DNA of 17,370 nt. Source: Anaerolineaceae bacterium. GTDB lineage: Bacteria > Chloroflexota > Anaerolineae > Anaerolineales > Anaerolineaceae. Position numbers and translations under genes: made by a program. The stretch is from the NCBI GenBank assembly GCA_011620465.1, contig WOZC01000156.1:1-17370 (forward strand), read 5' to 3'. Under the pieces are notes generated by a model that was not told the DNA's origin, did not search any database, and worked only from the letters and a program-made list of their open reading frames with translations. This document shows, piece by piece, positions 13,401 through 17,370 of this stretch. How positions within the stretch are numbered: position 1 is the stretch's first letter; the number at the start of each line of letters is the position of its first letter.

Positions 13401-13838
13401 TTAATATTCCAGCAAAATCGTAACCGGTCCGTCGTTGCAGAGTTCCACCATCATGTGTGCTCCGAAAACACCCTGCCCGGTCTCCACCCCCAACTTGCGC
13501 AGTTTTGATGCAAAGATGTCCACCAACGGTTCTGCAATTTCAGGTTTGGCAGCATCAACAAACGAGGGTCGGCGACCACGGCTGGTATCGGCGTAAAGCG
13601 TGAACTGCGATACAACGATCGCCTCACCCCCCACATCCAACAGAGAAAGGTTCATCTTGCCGGCTTCATCCTCAAAGATGCGCAACCTGGCGCACTTTTC
13701 TGCCAGCTCTTCCGTCTTCGCGATCGTATCCTCCGGTCCAACGCCCAACAGGATTACCAAACCTTTATCGATCGAAGCAACCGCCTGGTGTTCAACGATC
13801 ACTTTACCAAAACTGACACGCTGCAAAACAGCTCGCAT
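13401..13838 (-). CDS. dtd: D-aminoacyl-tRNA deacylase
   Basis: From the ATG at 13838 the protein has 145 residues, the same as E. coli Dtd. MRAVLQRV opens the family. SQFTLYADTSRGRRPSF (77-93) is the active-site signature with the key threonine, and NDGPVTI (135-141) carries the Gly-cisPro motif that excludes L-aminoacyl groups. The enzyme frees tRNA from D-amino acids and glycine from mischarged tRNA-Ala. AAGGAG lies nine bases before this ATG. A TTG nine bases upstream would sit directly on the SD and is rejected. The stop codon of the upstream gene overlaps the start by one base (TAATG), so translation is probably coupled. Confidence 0.97.
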   Translation of the reverse strand: MRAVLQRVSFGKVIVEHQAVASIDKGLVILLGVGPEDTIAKTEELAEKCARLRIFEDEAGKMNLSLLDVGGEAIVVSQFTLYADTSRGRRPSFVDAAKPEIAEPLVDIFASKLRKLGVETGQGVFGAHMMVELCNDGPVTILLEY

Positions 13839-14413
13839 TAATACCAACTCCTTGTGCCACGTTCGATATAGCCGGGCCAGGTAAAGTTTTCATCGAAGTC
13901 AACTTCAACAATGTCGCAATGCTCAATTCTGCCCGGGTTGTAGAATTGTTTAATCACGTAGGCATGGCAGACGACGATCACCTTTTCATAATGCAAGTAC
14001 GGATACAGCGCTGCGTACGCCCTCTCAGCCACCTGGTCGTAACCCTCCCAGTTCAGCTTGGCGCCTTCGCTGCGATCTCCCTTGAAAGTGCTGATTTCCC
14101 TGACGGCAGCAATCGTATCTTCCGTGTTCTTGTTCTCAAATGTTGTATCGATCAGCCATTCATATAGATCAAAGGCAATCTCGATTTTCAGACCTGTCAC
14201 ACGCGAAATGATTGCTGCGGTTTGAAGAGCGCGGGTATATGGGGAACTGATGATCAACTGGCTGCCGTCGAGCCGCGGATCCAGGGCAACCTTTTCAGAT
14301 TGCTCAATGCCAAGTTTGGATAGCGGTGCCAGTTCACGCGCAGGTCCCTTGAACCCTCTGCTTTCTGTGTAAGAATAATCTGGTTCTCCATGTCTGATCA
14401 TTACTAAGTGCAT
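13838..14413 (-). CDS. Histidine phosphatase family protein (phosphoglycerate-mutase-like)
   Basis: From the ATG at 14413 the protein has 191 residues. The active-site motif RHGE (7-10) holds the phosphorylated H8, R61 in SSPYTRALQTA is the second arginine, E85 is in the acid position, and H150 in VVCHAYV is the second histidine. The branch-1 histidine phosphatase superfamily includes phosphatases of sugars, nucleotides and cofactors, as well as mutases. The central part (EWLIDTTFENKNTEDT) does not let me assign a substrate. AGGTG stands six bases before this ATG, while an in-frame GTG at 14422 is part of the SD itself. It is the first gene of a coupled pair with dtd. Confidence 0.9.
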   Translation of the reverse strand: MHLVMIRHGEPDYSYTESRGFKGPARELAPLSKLGIEQSEKVALDPRLDGSQLIISSPYTRALQTAAIISRVTGLKIEIAFDLYEWLIDTTFENKNTEDTIAAVREISTFKGDRSEGAKLNWEGYDQVAERAYAALYPYLHYEKVIVVCHAYVIKQFYNPGRIEHCDIVEVDFDENFTWPGYIERGTRSWY

Positions 14414-14422
14414 ATTTTTCAC

Positions 14423-14758
14423 CTCGGCTCAAGTTTACCAAGTTTTCGGAGAGAAGCGACATAAACGGACGCACTTCTGCCTGATTTGATCTGGCGGACT
14501 GAAAAAATCAAGAAGGTGAAAGCAAGAATATCGTCATCGAAAGATCTTCATAGTTGCTGGTAAATTTGATTTTTGTCATAAGAGAAACTCCACGTGTTCT
14601 GAACAGGCTGCCTTTTTGCGGGCAATCTGGCGACTGTTAGTGTCAAAAACCATACCATAGCTGGCAAGAAATTATGGAGCTTAAGCAAAAAACAACGCGG
14701 AACACCTTACCCTGACACCCCGTCCTGGTAACTGAACCAGCCAGTGTATAATTATTTT
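14423..14758. other. Divergent intergenic region between the histidine-phosphatase and RNase D genes
   Basis: About 336 bases without a supported gene. The right end holds the RNase D promoter. For the minus-strand pair I see no good promoter: a TTGACA (minus strand, near 14645) lacks a -10 at 16-18 bases. A small stem TGCC/GGCA lies near 14609-14625. Nothing else stands out. Confidence 0.5.
14747..14752 (+). promoter_or_regulatory. Consensus -10 box (TATAAT) of the RNase D operon, leaderless
   Basis: TATAAT ends six bases before the ATG at 14759. Transcription should start at the start codon itself. An in-frame GTG at 14744 overlaps the box and cannot be in the mRNA if this promoter is used. 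No clear -35 box is visible. Confidence 0.6.
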
Positions 14759-15898
14759 ATGACCTTATCCGCGTTGCAGCCTGCGTGCCTCGTTAATTCC
14801 CAAGAAACTCTCAGCCAAATGGTGGCAGAACTGAAAAATCAACCCTCCATAGCCGTAGACACCGAATCGAACAGCCTGCATTCTTACCAGGAGCAGGTTT
14901 GCCTGATCCAGATATCCATCCCCAGGGCTGATTATCTGATCGATCCATTCCCGATTCAAGACATGAGCCCGCTGGGCGAGGTCTTCGCCGACCCGTCTAT
15001 CCAAAAAGTTTTCCATGCGGGTGATTATGACCTGGCAACCCTCAAACGAGATTTTGGCTTCGAATTCACTAACATCTTTGACACCATGTTAGCGGCTACC
15101 GCTCTGGCTGAACCCGCCATTGGGCTGGCGGCATTGCTTGAAAAGTACTATGACCTGCACCTGGTGAAAAAGTATCAGAGGGCTGACTGGGGCAAGCGCC
15201 CCCTCGACCCGGAGATGATCTCTTACGCGCAGGGTGATTCACACTATTTGCTGCAGCTTCGCGACTTGCTCGTTGATAGATTACGAGCAGTAAATCGCCT
15301 TGCTCACGTTCTCGAAGATAGTGCCGCCCTGGCGCGGATCACGCTGCCAATGAAGGACCATGAAGAAGACATCTGGAAGGTAAAAGGCTCGCAAGATCTT
15401 AAGCCTACTGCTCTCAGCTTACTCAAAGAGCTCAATCACTTACGTGAAATGATCGCGGAACAAAAAGACGTGCCACCTTTCAAGGTTTTCTCGGATAAAG
15501 TCTTGATCGAGATCGCAACTACTCAGCCGCATTACATGGAAGAGTTGAGTTTACTGCCCTCCCTCAACCCCGGCATAATCAGGCGCTATGGCAAACAACT
15601 GATGCAGGCTATCAAGGATTGGCGTGAAAACCCTGTACCAGTCAAACCACGCAAAAATCACCGCCTGAGTGACCGCGAACTGAAAATGCGAGAAAAGCTG
15701 GGCGAATGGCGCAAAGAGGTCGGTGAAAAAGAAGGTGTGCCCTCCAATGCCATCCTGTCACGCGACCTGGTGGAACTGATCGCGCACTATGACCCTCAAT
15801 CAGACGAGGAATTAGCCGACGTCATGCGGGACTATCCCCATCATTATGAAGAGTATGGACCGCAAATATTCGAATTGATCAAAAGGAAAAACCAATGA
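14759..15898 (+). CDS. rnd: Ribonuclease D
   Basis: The protein has 379 residues from the ATG at 14759, close to the size of E. coli RNase D (375). The DEDDy exonuclease domain fills residues 1 to about 190: D34 and E36 in AVDTES, D91 in HAGDYD, and Y156 and D160 in YAQGD. A first HRDC domain follows at about 205-290 (LKELNHLREMIAEQKDVPPFKVFSDKVL). A second HRDC-like half (about 300-379, REKLGEWRKEVGEKEGVPSN) ends the protein. The enzyme trims the 3' ends of tRNA precursors and other structured RNAs. The last four bases overlap the next gene (ATGA), so translation is coupled. The start codon lies at the predicted 5' end of the mRNA, without an SD. Confidence 0.96.
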   Translation: MTLSALQPACLVNSQETLSQMVAELKNQPSIAVDTESNSLHSYQEQVCLIQISIPRADYLIDPFPIQDMSPLGEVFADPSIQKVFHAGDYDLATLKRDFGFEFTNIFDTMLAATALAEPAIGLAALLEKYYDLHLVKKYQRADWGKRPLDPEMISYAQGDSHYLLQLRDLLVDRLRAVNRLAHVLEDSAALARITLPMKDHEEDIWKVKGSQDLKPTALSLLKELNHLREMIAEQKDVPPFKVFSDKVLIEIATTQPHYMEELSLLPSLNPGIIRRYGKQLMQAIKDWRENPVPVKPRKNHRLSDRELKMREKLGEWRKEVGEKEGVPSNAILSRDLVELIAHYDPQSDEELADVMRDYPHHYEEYGPQIFELIKRKNQ

Positions 15899-17295
15899 AA
15901 TTAACAATTCTCGGTGCGGCAAAAACCGTGACCGGCTCTATGCACCTGGTTGAGCATAATGGACACAAACTCTTGCTGGATTGCGGTACCTACCAGGGCA
16001 GGCGTGAAGAATCTTATCGGGTCAATTTAAATTTCCCTTTCAATCCCGCCGAGATCGATGCGATGATCCTCAGTCATGCCCACATTGACCATAGCGGCAA
16101 TATCCCTAACCTGGTCAAACAAGGCTTCACTGGTCCGATCTATGCTACCAATGCCACCATCGACCTGGCTGATATTATGCTGCGCGATTCCGGTCACATC
16201 CAGGAAAACGACATCAGATACGTCAATAAAAAACGCCGTAAACAAGGACTACCCGACCAGGAGCCCATCTACACCCAAAAAGATGCCATTACAGCGATGC
16301 CGCAATTCCGTTCACTCTGGTACCAGGAGAAAAAAGAAGTCATACCGGGTGTAACTGCCCAATTTGTCGAAGCCGGACACATTCTTGGTTCTGCGGCAGT
16401 CGTGCTCGATTATCTGGACGTTGCCGGTAACTTGAAACGCCTGTGGTTTTCAGGGGATATTGGGCGGTACGATGTACCGATCTTGCGTGACCCGATCTTC
16501 CCCAGGGGAGCGCAAACTGTGGTGATGGAATGCACCTATGGCGATAAACCTCATGAGAGCATGGATGAGGCTTACGATGAGTTTATCGACGCGGTCAAAC
16601 GTACCGTGAAACGCGGAGGAAAGATCATCGTGCCCGCGTTTGCTGTCGGACGCACGCAGAACCTGACCTATTTCCTCAGCGATGCCATCGAAAACGGCGA
16701 CATCCCCGACATCCCGGTCGTGGTTGACAGCCCCCTGGCAGTCAATGCCTCGGACCTTTATCGCAAACACACTGAATGTTTTGATGATGAGACCTGGCAA
16801 TTCATCGCTGAACACCGCATGCGCGGACTCGATTATAACAACGTGATTTTTACCCGCAGCCTGGATGAATCCAAGGCTCTGAACGAATGGAAGGAGCCCA
16901 TGATCATCATTTCCGCCTCTGGTATGGCGGAAAGCGGGCGAATCTTGCACCATCTTAAAAACAATATCGAAGATGGACGCAACACCATCCTGATCATTTC
17001 CTGGCAAGCCCCTGATACCCTTGGGCGTCGGTTGGCTGACCGGGAACGCAAAGTGCGCATCTTTGGTGAGGAATACTATCGCAAAGCCGAGGTGGTCACA
17101 ATTGGTGGACTCAGCGCGCACGCTGGTCAAAACCTGCTGGTCGATTACGCCCTTTCCAGCAAAGAAACGCTCGAGAGACTCATTTTGGTACATGGTGAAG
17201 AAACCGCTGCCACGGCTTTCATGGACAAACTCGCCAAATACCCCGAGCTGCCCGTGCCCACTTTCGCCGAAAAGATGCAGACGTTTGAGCTGTAG
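15895..17295 (+). CDS. Metallo-beta-lactamase/beta-CASP RNA nuclease (CPSF-like)
   Basis: This 466-residue protein belongs to the COG1236 family of RNA-processing beta-CASP proteins. Motif 2 is HAHIDH (61-66), motif 3 EAGHILGSA has H162, and motif 4 FSGDIG has D188. The beta-CASP part follows: CTYGD (213-217), PAFAVGRTQ (247-255), SASGMAESGRILHH (340-353) and, for motif C, SAHAG with H409. All zinc ligands are present, so it should cleave RNA. Archaeal and eukaryotic relatives cut mRNA 3' ends; bacterial members are mainly known as RNases. No KH domain is present at the N-terminus, unlike archaeal aCPSF1. AAGGA lies seven bases before the ATG, inside the end of rnd. With RNase D it makes an RNA-processing operon. 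Confidence 0.95.
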   Translation: MKLTILGAAKTVTGSMHLVEHNGHKLLLDCGTYQGRREESYRVNLNFPFNPAEIDAMILSHAHIDHSGNIPNLVKQGFTGPIYATNATIDLADIMLRDSGHIQENDIRYVNKKRRKQGLPDQEPIYTQKDAITAMPQFRSLWYQEKKEVIPGVTAQFVEAGHILGSAAVVLDYLDVAGNLKRLWFSGDIGRYDVPILRDPIFPRGAQTVVMECTYGDKPHESMDEAYDEFIDAVKRTVKRGGKIIVPAFAVGRTQNLTYFLSDAIENGDIPDIPVVVDSPLAVNASDLYRKHTECFDDETWQFIAEHRMRGLDYNNVIFTRSLDESKALNEWKEPMIIISASGMAESGRILHHLKNNIEDGRNTILIISWQAPDTLGRRLADRERKVRIFGEEYYRKAEVVTIGGLSAHAGQNLLVDYALSSKETLERLILVHGEETAATAFMDKLAKYPELPVPTFAEKMQTFEL

Positions 17296-17302
17296 ATTAT
17301 AA

Positions 17303-17346
17303 AGAAAGCGTAAGCCGGGTTCCGCCTCTGAACCCGACTTCTTTCT
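17303..17346. terminator. Long hairpin after the RNase operon
   Basis: CGGGTTC (17316-17322) pairs with GAACCCG (17330-17336) around seven bases. AAG/CTT and AGAAAG/CTTTCT extend the stem, with one mismatch and a three-base bulge. It starts eight bases after the stop codon. The following sequence is only moderately T-rich (CTTCTTTCT, itself partly paired), and the A-rich left side suits a bidirectional terminator. Read on the minus strand, GAACCCGGCTTA also resembles the conserved 3' end of RNase P RNA, an alternative that cannot be settled in the last 70 bases. Confidence 0.5.
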
Positions 17347-17370
17347 ACCATTTGGGATTACCGCATCGCA

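Noticed and set aside
14744..14758. GTG start for RNase D five codons upstream
   Set aside because: The GTG overlaps the TATAAT box, so it would not be transcribed from that promoter. The ATG at 14759 fits the family length.
16450..17193. 247-residue minus-strand open frame
   Set aside because: It is antisense to the beta-CASP nuclease and has no motif of its own.
1..17370. CRISPR array, tRNA or rRNA genes
   Set aside because: No regularly spaced direct repeats and no cloverleaf or rRNA core sequences were seen on either strand.

Overview
The window looks like chromosomal DNA from a moderately AT-balanced bacterium, most likely a member of the Chloroflexota, class Anaerolineae. This is an inference from recalled protein-family style and gene pairings (DUF951 protein, UPF0104 flippase-like protein beside an FAD oxidoreductase, RNase D coupled to a beta-CASP nuclease, cytoplasmic-type GH3 enzyme, REP-like repeats). 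No search was possible. There are 13 confident protein genes, one C-terminal gene fragment, no rRNA or tRNA genes, and no CRISPR array that I can see.

Layout. The first 180 bases hold the tail of an unrecognised gene. polA (258-3083, +) follows with its own promoter, a strong ribosome binding site and an intrinsic terminator. It converges on dnaA (3221-4567, -). Upstream of dnaA lies a 445-base AT-rich gap (4568-5012) with nested inverted repeats and only weak DnaA-box-like sites. Next is a two-gene minus-strand operon: a UPF0104/LPG-synthase-type membrane protein and a protoporphyrinogen-oxidase-like FAD enzyme (5013-7384). A 235-base gap with several possible hairpins separates it from a DUF951 gene (7619-7819, -). 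That gene diverges from a plus-strand M50 site-2-type protease and a GIY-YIG protein (7891-8844) through a perfectly symmetric promoter palindrome. A second, separate GIY-YIG gene (9084-9377) sits inside imperfect inverted repeats and looks like a small mobile or repeat-associated element.

The region 9624-13218 (+) encodes an unrecognised membrane-anchored coiled-coil protein and a GH3 glycosidase, closed by an intrinsic terminator and degenerate REP-like repeats. On the minus strand, a histidine-phosphatase gene and dtd (D-aminoacyl-tRNA deacylase) overlap by one base (13401-14413). The last operon (14759-17295, +) couples ribonuclease D to a metallo-beta-lactamase/beta-CASP RNA nuclease and ends in a long hairpin.

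How the genes fit together. Most of the window is housekeeping: replication (polA, dnaA), translation quality control (dtd), RNA processing (RNase D and beta-CASP nuclease) and envelope functions (UPF0104 protein, FAD enzyme, M50 protease). The least ordinary parts are three genes with a -10 box only 6-7 bases before the start codon, which predicts leaderless mRNAs; the mirror-image divergent promoter; the GIY-YIG gene framed by inverted repeats; the competing inverted repeats between dnaA and the FAD gene; and the uncharacterised two-anchor coiled-coil protein.
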